This document shows, in pieces, positions 17,208 to 25,348 of a DNA stretch of 64,000 nucleotides (the stretch's first letter is position 1; each line of letters starts with the position of its first letter). The position numbers and the translations under genes are program-made. The notes under the pieces are model-generated. The model saw only the letters and a program-made list of their open reading frames with translations, searched no databases and was not told the origin of the DNA. The stretch is from Ruegeria sp. ANG-S4 (GTDB lineage: Bacteria > Pseudomonadota > Alphaproteobacteria > Rhodobacterales > Rhodobacteraceae), in assembly GCF_000814005.1 (NCBI RefSeq), contig NZ_JWLK01000001.1, forward strand, positions 186,001-250,000. Direction: 5' to 3'.

Positions 17208-18122
17208 TCAGGTGGCCAGGAAATCTGCGACTGCATCCGAGGCTGCCGTCACAACGTCCTCGCGGTCGTAGAAATCAAATTGGGTAACGTCCTCGCCCAA
17301 CCAAAGTTTCTCCAACGGTGCTTTGGTGCGCGCCTCGTATGCTGCAGCACCAGCCGGAAGCGCAATGGATGGCGAGCCGACCATCAGCAATGGTTTGGTC
17401 AATCGGTCCGCGCTGGCCTGCGCGTCATAAGTCAGCCAGGGTTTCCACGATGCAACCGAGAATTTGTTGTCGTATTCGGGGATCAGTCCGCGATCTTCCT
17501 CGGTATAATAAGGTGCCTGATACATTACCGAGTTTTCGTCGGTTGTACTGGCGCCCAGCAAAACCGTGTCGGCAGCATTGTTTTCTTCGGATGCGGCGAT
17601 CAAGCTGGCGGTCATCTCGGGCCCGCCATAGATGCCCTCGGCCATCTCGGCATCGTGCAACCAGGGTGCAACCAACGCGACTTTTTGCAGATTATTATCA
17701 TCTGCTACGGCTGCGGCCATATAGCCCGAAGACGCGCATACGCCCAAACCAAAGATACGGTTGCTGTCGACCTCATCCAATGCAGACAGGAATGCGGCAG
17801 CCGCGTGTATATCGGCGGTCTTGACCGTCGGGTCCTCTACATAGCGCGGGGCACCTTCGCTTTCTCCCCAACCCGTAAAGTCGAATGCCAATGCGACATA
17901 TCCGCGTGCAGCCAACTCTCGCGCGTAGGTGCCGGGCATCTGCTCTTTTACGGTCGTCCATGCTCCGGTCACGATAACTGCGGGCAAGGCACGCGCCGCG
18001 TTTTCGGGCGAAAAGAGCTTTCCTTTCAACGCATTCCCGTTGCTTTCGAAGGACACAGCACGTTCGGACACGCCGGATCGGTTCGGCATATTCTGCAAAG
18101 AGATACGGGTCGGGTTCGTCAT
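17208..18122 (-). CDS. Alpha/beta hydrolase of the dienelactone-hydrolase-like (Cys elbow) type
   Basis: 304 residues, no signal peptide. A core alpha/beta hydrolase region shows VIVTGAWTTVKEQ (oxyanion strand), FDFTGWGESEGAPR, then the nucleophile elbow GLGVCASSGYMAAA near residue 126, where Cys takes the usual Ser position as in dienelactone hydrolases and YcjY-like proteins. LLMVGSPSIALPAGAAAYEA carries the acid region, but the expected acidic residue is not clear there, and the terminal His region reads FDFYDREDV with no clear GH. Catalysis is therefore uncertain. It is the first gene of the operon and diverges from a LysR gene. Confidence 0.75.
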   Translation of the reverse strand: MTNPTRISLQNMPNRSGVSERAVSFESNGNALKGKLFSPENAARALPAVIVTGAWTTVKEQMPGTYARELAARGYVALAFDFTGWGESEGAPRYVEDPTVKTADIHAAAAFLSALDEVDSNRIFGLGVCASSGYMAAAVADDNNLQKVALVAPWLHDAEMAEGIYGGPEMTASLIAASEENNAADTVLLGASTTDENSVMYQAPYYTEEDRGLIPEYDNKFSVASWKPWLTYDAQASADRLTKPLLMVGSPSIALPAGAAAYEARTKAPLEKLWLGEDVTQFDFYDREDVVTAASDAVADFLAT

Positions 18123-18255
18123 GGTGTATTCGTCCTCATCAATCGGGTTGCGCGGTTATGAGACGATAATAGGAAGTTTGGTTGAATCAGATAATCACCT
18201 AACTTTTCACTTCTTTCATGTATAGTATCGAATAATAATTCTGATCGGACCGAAA

Positions 18256-19158
18256 ATGCGACTGCCCCTGAACACGCTTGAGATTTTTGCGGCGATTGCG
18301 CGCCACGGGTCATTGCGCGCGGCGGCCGAGGCGCTGGGCATCAAACCCTCGACGGTGAGCCATCAGCTGAAAACTCTGGAAGATCAGCTTGGCACTGCGC
18401 TTTTCATACGAACCACCAGATCAATCAGCCTGACCGAAGCCGGACGTGCCTTGATCCGTGGCGCAGGGCCCGCCTTTGATCAACTCGCCGAGGCGGTTGA
18501 AAGCGCACGCAGCACAGGGCATGCGGCCCGAGGAACCCTGAAACTGGCGATGCCCGAATTTGCCTATCATCTTTATGTGGGTCCGATAATCAAGCGCTTT
18601 TGTGCCGACTATCCCGAGATCGAGTTGGAGCTATCACTGACCGATGCGCTTTCCGATCTTCTGGGCGAAGAACTTCATGCGGGCTTTCGTTTGGGTGACC
18701 GCGTCGCGCAGGACATGGTGGCGGTTCGGTTGACCCCATCATTGCCGCTTACGGTCGTTGCAAGCCCGGACTATCTGGATACCTGCGGAACGCCGCATAC
18801 CCCGCGCGATCTATTGAATCACAATTGCATTCGCTACAGATTCCAGTCTGCGGGCAGGATCGCGCCCTGGGCCTTTCTTGGCGAAAACGGTGAGTATTCC
18901 GTCGAAGTTGGGGGCAATTTGATAACCAATACGCTGCCAGCGTCGATCGATCTGGCCAGGAAAGCCTTGGGGCTGGTCTATACGTTTCGCGACTATGTTA
19001 AGGCTGAAATAGAGGCTGGCGCACTTGTCCCCGTACTCGAGAAACACATCGGTACTACCCCGGGCATCCATCTGTACTTTCCGCGTGAATACAGATCCAT
19101 GATGCCTCTAAGGCTGTTTATGGATCACTTGAATGCGTCGTCTCAAACCCGAACCTGA
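18256..19158 (+). CDS. LysR family transcriptional regulator
   Basis: 300 residues. The N-terminal winged helix reads LNTLEIFAAIARHGSLRAAAEALGIKPSTVSHQLKTLE (about residues 5-42), the standard LysR helix-turn-helix, and the rest is the two-lobed substrate-binding domain (VVASPDYLDTCGTPHTPRDL is the usual LysR phrase near 177). It is divergent from the hydrolase/SnoaL/SDR operon across a 133-bp AT-rich gap, the classic arrangement for a LysR protein controlling its neighbour. No clear T-N11-A box could be fixed by eye. Confidence 0.92.
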   Translation: MRLPLNTLEIFAAIARHGSLRAAAEALGIKPSTVSHQLKTLEDQLGTALFIRTTRSISLTEAGRALIRGAGPAFDQLAEAVESARSTGHAARGTLKLAMPEFAYHLYVGPIIKRFCADYPEIELELSLTDALSDLLGEELHAGFRLGDRVAQDMVAVRLTPSLPLTVVASPDYLDTCGTPHTPRDLLNHNCIRYRFQSAGRIAPWAFLGENGEYSVEVGGNLITNTLPASIDLARKALGLVYTFRDYVKAEIEAGALVPVLEKHIGTTPGIHLYFPREYRSMMPLRLFMDHLNASSQTRT

Positions 19159-19202
19159 AGTCTGTCCCGACTTTGGCGCACCGTGTTGAACGATCGCCGT
19201 TT

Positions 19203-20513
19203 TCAACCTGCGGCCAGCGCCTCTTGCAACGCAAAATAAGACGCTTTGGGCGTTCGCGTCATGGTTTCGAAATCGACATCAACCAGCCCAAAACGTTTTT
19301 CATATCCCAAGGCCCATTCATAGTTGTCCAGCAACGACCAGACAAAGTACCCCTTGACCGGAACACCCTGTTTCAGCGCCACCTGAACTGCGTTCAGGTG
19401 CTGATCCAAATAGTCGATCCGGTCATTGTCTTGTCGCCGCTCTGGGCTGGCCATGCCATTCTCGGTCACGTAGATCGGCAGATCGCCGGTGTATTCTCTG
19501 GCCGCACGTATCAGGAAACGGGATAATGCGTCGGGATCAATCTCCCACCCCATCTGCGTTTTTGGCAGCGGACCGGGAATTTCCTGCACGCTGGGCCACG
19601 GCGTGTCAGCCGGCGCAATCAGTTTGCGGGTATAATAATTCAGACCGCACCAGTCGACAGGTACACCAATCGCATCGAAGTCGTCCTGCCACCCGTCCGG
19701 CAAATAAGGCGCAAGTCCTTCTAAGACGTTGTCGGGGTAGGCTTTGTTGAAAACGCCACCGAGAAAGAAGCGGTTATAGATTCCGTCATACAACGCGGCG
19801 GCCTCTTGCGCGCCCGGGCTGTCATCCGCCGGCTCGGCCCATTCCAGATTGAACACCGCGCCCAGATTGGACATCCCCAATCCCCGCATCGCTTGAACGG
19901 CGTGGCCGTGCGCCAGCAAGACGTGGTGCATCGCGCGGGCTGTCGCGCGTACGTCGCGCAGACCCGGGGCGTGGTGGCCTTCGAAGTGGCTTAACCAGCT
20001 GACACACCACGGCTCATTGATCGTGGCGACGCTGAACATGCGATCGCCTATCCGGCCCATGATGATCTCGGTGAAGTCGGCGAACCAGCCTGCGATGTCA
20101 CGATTGCGCCACCCCCCCAGATCCGCGAGCGGCGATGGCAGTTCCCAGTGATACAACGTCGCGCAAGGGCGGATGCCCCGCTCGAGCAGGGCGTCCGTCA
20201 GGCGGTCATAGAAATCCAACCCCTCTTGGTTGATCGGGCCGCGACCCTCTGGCAACACGCGGGCCCAACTGGTCGAGAAGCGGTAGCAGTCAAAACCGGC
20301 ATCTTTGATCAGGTCCAGATCTTGCTCGAAACGGTTGTAATGATCGCAGGCCAAATCGCCGTTTTCCGCATTGACCACATTGCCGGGCGTGGCTGCAAAA
20401 GTGTCCCAATGCGTGCCGCCAGCACCACCCTGCGCATGTCCTTCGATCTGATAGGCCGAGGTCGCAATGCCAAACAGGAAGTCCTGCGGAAAATCACTTC
20501 GTTTGTATTTCAT
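19203..20513 (-). CDS. Beta-glucosidase, glycoside hydrolase family 1
   Basis: 436 residues, full length for GH1, no signal peptide, so cytosolic. The acid/base Glu is at 167 in ATINEPWCVSW and the nucleophile Glu at 351 in IYVTENGMAS; DFLFGIATSAYQIEGH at the start is the family's aglycone-side signature, and FVWSLLDNYEWALGYEKRFGL near the end is the sugar-binding Trp/Glu/Trp region. It hydrolyses beta-glucosides to glucose. Its start is 1 bp from the end of the LacI-type regulator gene, so the two are probably one operon divergent from the agl transport genes. Confidence 0.93.
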   Translation of the reverse strand: MKYKRSDFPQDFLFGIATSAYQIEGHAQGGAGGTHWDTFAATPGNVVNAENGDLACDHYNRFEQDLDLIKDAGFDCYRFSTSWARVLPEGRGPINQEGLDFYDRLTDALLERGIRPCATLYHWELPSPLADLGGWRNRDIAGWFADFTEIIMGRIGDRMFSVATINEPWCVSWLSHFEGHHAPGLRDVRATARAMHHVLLAHGHAVQAMRGLGMSNLGAVFNLEWAEPADDSPGAQEAAALYDGIYNRFFLGGVFNKAYPDNVLEGLAPYLPDGWQDDFDAIGVPVDWCGLNYYTRKLIAPADTPWPSVQEIPGPLPKTQMGWEIDPDALSRFLIRAAREYTGDLPIYVTENGMASPERRQDNDRIDYLDQHLNAVQVALKQGVPVKGYFVWSLLDNYEWALGYEKRFGLVDVDFETMTRTPKASYFALQEALAAG

Positions 20514-20514
20514 T

Positions 20515-21546
20515 TCAAGACCTTTGCAATACCGGACCGGTAGAGTTTCCGACCACGAGTTCCGCCTCGAGAAGGCGCGATTTGGGAGGGTCGTTCGGTG
20601 CGTTGATCCGTTCGATCAGCATTTCCGCGGCCAGTTCACCGGCATGACGTACAGACGATCGGGTGGCGGTGAAGATAGGCACATCCTGACCGTTTCGCAT
20701 GTAAGACAGCTCGTCATCATGCGCGATCACGGAGATGTCGCGCCCCATCTTCAGCCCGTTTTCTTCCAAAGCGCGGCGCACGCCGATGGCCGAGATGATG
20801 GACGAGGCGAGAATGGCCGTGGGTGGATTTTCCAAGCTCAGCATGTCGCAGGCCGTTTGATACCCGTAAATTTCCGTCATCTCGGAGCTGCGCATGAGAG
20901 TTGGATCCGGGTCAATCCCGGCTTTTTGCAACGCGGTGAGGTATCCGTTGAGGCGCCGTTGAGCAAAGTCCATCTCTTCCAGGCCGTTGATCAACGCAAT
21001 GCGCCGATGCCCAAGATCGATCAGGTGCTGCGTTGCGCGCTCGAAGGAGCGCTGGTTGTTCACGTCGATCCAATCATAAGGCTCATCTATCCCGGTCGAG
21101 CGACCGTGCACGATAAAGGGAACATCCATTTCCGCCAGAACAGTAATACGTGGCTCGTTGACCTTTGGACCCTGCAACACAACGCCATCAACGGCGCCAC
21201 GGGTGAACAAGCTGCGGTATGATTCTTCAATCGACGTGTCGGGGGCATGGGTGAACATCATGTCATAATTGTTCTCGGCGTAGGTTCGTGCAGCACCTGC
21301 CACGAAATCACCAAAGATCGGGTTCACCATTTCATGCCGGGACGACGTTGGGATCACATGTCCGATCACCATGGAGCGCCCTGTTGCCAAGCCCTTCGCA
21401 CGGATATTCGGGCGGTATCCGTACTTGTCAGCTGCCGTCTGCACGCGAATACGCGTACCCTCGTTCACCTCGGGATATCCGTTAAGCGCGCGGCTTACCG
21501 TGGTTTGCGACAGGCCCAGGATTTCCGAGAGCTGTTTGAGGTTCAT
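20515..21546 (-). CDS. aglR: LacI family regulator of alpha-glucoside use (AglR-like)
   Basis: 343 residues. The LacI helix-turn-helix and hinge are clear: LKQLSEILGLSQTTVSRALNGYPEVNEGTRIRV at residues 3-35, then the periplasmic-binding-protein-like sugar domain (VIGHVIPTSSRHEMVNP). I start at the ATG at 21546 rather than the TTG at 21555, because the N-terminus then matches the family. It is divergent from aglE, and matching palindromic sites lie just before both genes (21553-21564 and 21706-21717). Repression of agl genes relieved by an alpha-glucoside, with autoregulation, is inferred from position. The symbol rests on this context. Confidence 0.85.
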   Translation of the reverse strand: MNLKQLSEILGLSQTTVSRALNGYPEVNEGTRIRVQTAADKYGYRPNIRAKGLATGRSMVIGHVIPTSSRHEMVNPIFGDFVAGAARTYAENNYDMMFTHAPDTSIEESYRSLFTRGAVDGVVLQGPKVNEPRITVLAEMDVPFIVHGRSTGIDEPYDWIDVNNQRSFERATQHLIDLGHRRIALINGLEEMDFAQRRLNGYLTALQKAGIDPDPTLMRSSEMTEIYGYQTACDMLSLENPPTAILASSIISAIGVRRALEENGLKMGRDISVIAHDDELSYMRNGQDVPIFTATRSSVRHAGELAAEMLIERINAPNDPPKSRLLEAELVVGNSTGPVLQRS

Positions 21547-21552
21547 GGCTTT

Positions 21553-21564
21553 CAAAGCGCCTTC
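21553..21564. promoter_or_regulatory. Degenerate AglR-type operator at the lacI-type gene start
   Basis: CAAAGCGCCTTC shares eight of eight left bases with the perfect site at 21706-21717 but has a degenerate right half. It lies only a few bases upstream of the regulator's ATG, overlapping its SD region, where binding would shut off its own expression. Confidence 0.4.
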
Positions 21565-21666
21565 AAATTTGTGCCCATCTGTTTTTGTTTCGATTTTTCG
21601 CTTGCGTCAACCTGTTTTGAACTTCGCGCAAAGTTAGCAAGTAAATTAAGTTTCTGATTCCGATTA

Positions 21667-21717
21667 TTGACAGAAGTGGAATGTTAGCGGATAAAGCAGA
21701 TCATCCAAAGCGCTTTG
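21667..21717 (+). promoter_or_regulatory. aglE promoter with AglR-type operator
   Basis: TTGACA at 21667-21672 and GATAAA at 21690-21695 are separated by 17 bp, a sigma70-like promoter. The perfect 12-bp palindrome CAAAGCGCTTTG at 21706-21717 follows, right around the expected start of transcription, with the central CG typical of LacI-family operators. Repression by the divergent LacI-type protein would block initiation. Transcription would lead into aglE about 50 bp downstream (SD GGGAGGAG at 21752). Confidence 0.7.
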
Positions 21718-21764
21718 AAAATTCGAATCTGATGAGGCGCGCGGTAATGTTGGGAGGAGAATTT

Positions 21765-23123
21765 ATGAAACACTCGCTATACGCAGGCGCGGCTGCGATC
21801 GCCCTGATGGCCGGGTCAGTTCAGGCGCAAGGCGAATTGCTGCACGCTGTCGGAGATGGCAGTTTCGATTGGGACGGGTTTCAGGCATTTGCCGATGCGC
21901 ACGACCTGAGCGGCGAAAGCCTGACGATCTTCGGTCCCTGGCTTGCGGGTGAAGGGCAGTCCTTCGAAAATCTGGTGGCGTATTTTGACGAAGCGACGGG
22001 GGCGGACTCCAGCTATGTCGGCTCGGATTCGCTGGAACAGCAGATCCTGATCGACGCCGCTGCAGGTTCGGCCCCGAACCTGACCGTGTTCCCCCAGCCG
22101 GGCCTTGCCGCGAACATGGCGAAGAACGGATACCTGACACCATTGGCCGAAGGTTCGGCTGACTGGATCAAGGACAATTTCGCAGCGGGTCAATCCTGGG
22201 TCGATCTGGGCACATTCGAAAACGCCGAAGGCAACCGCGACTTCTACGGCTTCTTCTTCAACGTCAATGTGAAATCTCTGGTCTGGTATATCCCCGAGAA
22301 CTTTGAAGACTTCGGATACGAGGTTCCTCAGACCATGGAGGACTTCAAAGCCTTGATGGAGCAGATGGTTGCTGATGGAGAAACGCCGCTGTGCGTTGGG
22401 CTGGCTTCGGGCGGTGCCACCGGGTGGCCTGCGACCGACTGGGTCGAAGATCTGATGCTGCGCACGCAACCGCCTGAGGTCTATGACCAGTGGGTTTCAA
22501 ACGAGATGAAATTTGACGACCCTCGGGTGATTGAGGTGATCGAGGAATATGGCAGCTTCACCCGCAATGACGATTACGTGGTCGGCGATGCGGATGACAC
22601 GGCCGCGATTGATTTCCGTGACAGCCCGAAGGGTTTGTTTGACAGCCCGCCAGCCTGCATGATGCACCGTCAGGCATCGTTCATTCCGGCATACTTCCCG
22701 GAAGGAACCGAATTGGGCGTGGATGCCGACTTCTTCTACTTCCCGGCTTACGCGGAAAAAGATCTGGGAACACCGGTTCTTGGTGCGGGAACGCTGTTCA
22801 CCGTGACCAACCCAAATCCGGCGGCTGAAGCCTTCATGGAGTTCCTTCAGACCCCATTCGCGCATGAGATCATGATGTCTCAGGATGGATTCCTGACCCC
22901 GCATCTTGGAGCGAACCCCGAGAACTACGCGAACGACACCCAGCGCGGGCAGGGCGAGATTCTGACCAACGCGACAACCTTCCGGTTTGACGGCTCTGAC
23001 CTGATGCCGGGTGCCGTCGGCGCGGGTACGTTCTGGACCGGCATGGTCGACTATTCCTCGGGTGCCAAGGATGCGGCCACCGTTGCGGGTGAAATCCAGT
23101 CCTCTTGGGACGCGGCAAAGTAA
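21765..23123 (+). CDS. aglE: Alpha-glucoside ABC transporter, substrate-binding protein
   Basis: 452 residues from the ATG at 21765, which follows a strong SD GGGAGGAGA; the frame upstream to 21681 is not needed. A signal peptide (MKHSLYAGAAAIALMAGSVQA) leads to a family 1 extracellular solute-binding fold: LTIFGPWLAGEGQSFENLVAYF, LEQQILIDAAAGSAPNLTVFPQPG and the C-terminal PGAVGAGTFWTGMVDYSSG. It captures alpha-glucosides (sucrose, maltose, trehalose types) in the periplasm and delivers them to AglF/AglG. It is first in the operon, and a stable hairpin follows the stop. Confidence 0.92.
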   Translation: MKHSLYAGAAAIALMAGSVQAQGELLHAVGDGSFDWDGFQAFADAHDLSGESLTIFGPWLAGEGQSFENLVAYFDEATGADSSYVGSDSLEQQILIDAAAGSAPNLTVFPQPGLAANMAKNGYLTPLAEGSADWIKDNFAAGQSWVDLGTFENAEGNRDFYGFFFNVNVKSLVWYIPENFEDFGYEVPQTMEDFKALMEQMVADGETPLCVGLASGGATGWPATDWVEDLMLRTQPPEVYDQWVSNEMKFDDPRVIEVIEEYGSFTRNDDYVVGDADDTAAIDFRDSPKGLFDSPPACMMHRQASFIPAYFPEGTELGVDADFFYFPAYAEKDLGTPVLGAGTLFTVTNPNPAAEAFMEFLQTPFAHEIMMSQDGFLTPHLGANPENYANDTQRGQGEILTNATTFRFDGSDLMPGAVGAGTFWTGMVDYSSGAKDAATVAGEIQSSWDAAK

Positions 23124-23133
23124 GACCGGGCAC

Positions 23134-23155
23134 GGGGCAATCCACGGATTGCCCC
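23134..23155 (+). other. mRNA hairpin between aglE and aglF
   Basis: GGGGCAATCC (23134-23143) and GGATTGCCCC (23146-23155) form a perfect 10-bp inverted repeat with a 2-nt gap, 11 nt after the aglE stop and without a T-tract. Such hairpins after binding-protein genes protect the upstream mRNA and reduce readthrough, giving an excess of binding protein over permease. A similar element follows tctC. Confidence 0.6.
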
Positions 23156-23177
23156 ATCTCCAGCGAACGAGGGCATC

Positions 23178-24185
23178 ATGTCACCTGCACTTCAGGGCCT
23201 TCTGACCATCGCCATCGGCGTGTCGGGTTGTGTGGGCTACTTCTATCTATCCAATCAGTTTCTGGACAAAGTCCTGTTCCCGCCGCGCGGGCCGAATGCA
23301 GGGCGCAACATCAACCGGGCCAACATGATCCGGCCCTGGCTGTTTCTGTTCCCGGCCCTTGCGGCCCTTGGCTTGTACCTGGCCTACCCGGTTGTAGAAA
23401 CCTTGCGCCTTTCACTCACGGAACGCGTGCCCGGCGGCGGGTACAGATGGGTCGGACTGGACAACTACACCCAGATGGCGGCCGAGCCGAAATTCTGGGA
23501 AGCGATGCGGAACAACATGTTCTGGCTGATTGTCGTGCCCGCCATGTCTACCGCTTTTGGCTTGCTGGTGGCGCAGTTGACGGACCGCATCCGTTGGGGA
23601 AACTTCGCCAAATCACTGATCTTCATGCCGATGGCCATCTCGTTCGTCGGCGCGTCGGTAATCTGGAAACTCGTCTATGATTCACGTCCAGCAGAACAAG
23701 ACCAGATCGGCATACTGAACGCGCTGTACATCTTTTTTGGCGGGGCCGAGCCGCAAACCTGGCTGACGGTTCCTTTCTGGAACAGTTTCTTTTTGATGAT
23801 CGTTCTGATCTGGATTCAAACGGGCTTTGCCATGGTGATCCTGTCGGCGGCCCTGCGCGGCATCCCCGAGGAAACGATCGAGGCGGCCATTCTGGACGGG
23901 GCCAACCCGTTTCAGATTTTCTTTCGCATCAAGGTGCCGCAGATCAAGACCACGATCCTTGTGGTGTGGACCACGATCACGATCACCGTTCTCAAGGTCT
24001 TTGACATCGTTTTTGCCATGACCAACGGACAATGGGAAACGCAGGTTCTGGCAAATTACATGTATGACAAGCTGTTCCGCGGCGATGACTGGGGTGTCGG
24101 GTCAGCCTCGGCCATGGTGATCATGCTGCTGGTGACCCCAATTCTGATCTGGAACGTGCGCAATGCGCGCAAGGAAATGGAGTAG
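23178..24185 (+). CDS. aglF: Alpha-glucoside ABC transporter permease
   Basis: 335 residues with an extra N-terminal membrane segment (LLTIAIGVSGCVGYFYL) followed by a loop and six further segments. The coupling motif of ABC permeases is seen at about 215-240, AALRGIPEETIEAAILDGANPFQIFF (EAA-x3-G-x9-I-x-LP type; here with KVPQIKTT). It forms the transmembrane channel with AglG. The start lies 54 bp after aglE beyond a hairpin, and aglG follows 5 bp after the stop. Confidence 0.92.
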   Translation: MSPALQGLLTIAIGVSGCVGYFYLSNQFLDKVLFPPRGPNAGRNINRANMIRPWLFLFPALAALGLYLAYPVVETLRLSLTERVPGGGYRWVGLDNYTQMAAEPKFWEAMRNNMFWLIVVPAMSTAFGLLVAQLTDRIRWGNFAKSLIFMPMAISFVGASVIWKLVYDSRPAEQDQIGILNALYIFFGGAEPQTWLTVPFWNSFFLMIVLIWIQTGFAMVILSAALRGIPEETIEAAILDGANPFQIFFRIKVPQIKTTILVVWTTITITVLKVFDIVFAMTNGQWETQVLANYMYDKLFRGDDWGVGSASAMVIMLLVTPILIWNVRNARKEME

Positions 24186-24190
24186 CGGGT

Positions 24191-25339
24191 ATGAGCGATA
24201 TTGCAGGTACCAAACCCGCCTTACGCTGGGTCGTCCAGGCCTCGGTCGTGCTTTTGGTGGCGCTGTGGGTGATCCCTACGGTGGGGCTGTTGGTCTCATC
24301 GTTCCGGACGGCAGATCAGATTTCCGGCAGCGGCTGGTGGCGGTCGATGTTCCCGTCAGAGCAGAACCTGACACTGCGCAGCGCCGCACCCGAGACGCAG
24401 GTACAGCAGGGTGATCTGTATGTGATTGAGGGCACGCTGTTTGATGATGACCAACAAGCGGCGATTTCAAGGTGGGGGATCAGCGCGCGTGAGGTCGATG
24501 CCTATGCGCCGGGTGAGACAGCGGAACTGCGCCGGGGTGGGACGATCACCGTGGACGCGGATGGCACCTACCGGATGGAAAACGCCGAGGAATTCAGCGG
24601 CAATCGCGGCGTGCGCGTGTTCGTGACGGCCACGCAATCGCCGGAATTCACGCTGGATAATTATCGAAAGGTGTTGTTCAGCAGCAGTGGCGACGACAGT
24701 ATGGGCCGGGCCTTCTTCAGTACGCTGACCGTCACCATCCCGGCAACGATCATTCCGATCCTTGTTGCGGCCTTTGCGGCCTACGCGCTTGCATGGATGG
24801 AATTTCCGGGCCGCGCGTTGCTGATCGCGGCTGTCGTGGGTCTGCTGGTGGTGCCGCTGCAACTGGCACTGATACCATTGCTGAAATTCCACCTGAATAT
24901 CGGGATTGGCAAAGGCTATCTGGGCGTCTGGCTGGCCCATACCGGCTTTGGGATGCCGCTGGCGATCTACCTATTGCGAAACTACATGGCCGGATTGCCG
25001 CGCGACCTGATCGAAAACGCGCGCGTTGATGGCGCGACAGAGTTTCAGATTTTCACAAAACTGATCCTGCCGCTCAGCTTCCCGGCGTTGGCATCTTTTG
25101 CGATCTTCCAGTTCCTGTGGACGTGGAACGATCTTCTGGTCGCCAAAGTGTTCCTGATCGACGCCACAGGCCAGACCACCGTCATGACCAACCGCATTGT
25201 CGAGCTGTTGGGCACGCGCGGCGGCAATTGGGAAATTCTGGCCACGGCGGCGTTTGTTTCGATTGCCGTGCCGCTGGTCGTCTTCTTTGCAATGCAGAAA
25301 TATCTGGTCCGCGGTCTGCTGGCCGGGTCTGTCAAATAA
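24191..25339 (+). CDS. aglG: Alpha-glucoside ABC transporter permease with large periplasmic insertion
   Basis: 382 residues. Membrane segment 1 (about 12-35) is followed by a polar insertion of about 120 residues (40-160) that includes SGSGWWRSMFPSEQN-like text and a beta-rich TITVDADGTYRMENAEEF part, a known oddity of AglG proteins. Five more segments follow, with the coupling loop ENARVDGATEFQIFTKLILP at about 277-296. It partners AglF in the import channel. Start ATG is 5 bp after the aglF stop. Confidence 0.92.
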   Translation: MSDIAGTKPALRWVVQASVVLLVALWVIPTVGLLVSSFRTADQISGSGWWRSMFPSEQNLTLRSAAPETQVQQGDLYVIEGTLFDDDQQAAISRWGISAREVDAYAPGETAELRRGGTITVDADGTYRMENAEEFSGNRGVRVFVTATQSPEFTLDNYRKVLFSSSGDDSMGRAFFSTLTVTIPATIIPILVAAFAAYALAWMEFPGRALLIAAVVGLLVVPLQLALIPLLKFHLNIGIGKGYLGVWLAHTGFGMPLAIYLLRNYMAGLPRDLIENARVDGATEFQIFTKLILPLSFPALASFAIFQFLWTWNDLLVAKVFLIDATGQTTVMTNRIVELLGTRGGNWEILATAAFVSIAVPLVVFFAMQKYLVRGLLAGSVK

Positions 25340-25348
25340 AGGCGTGTT

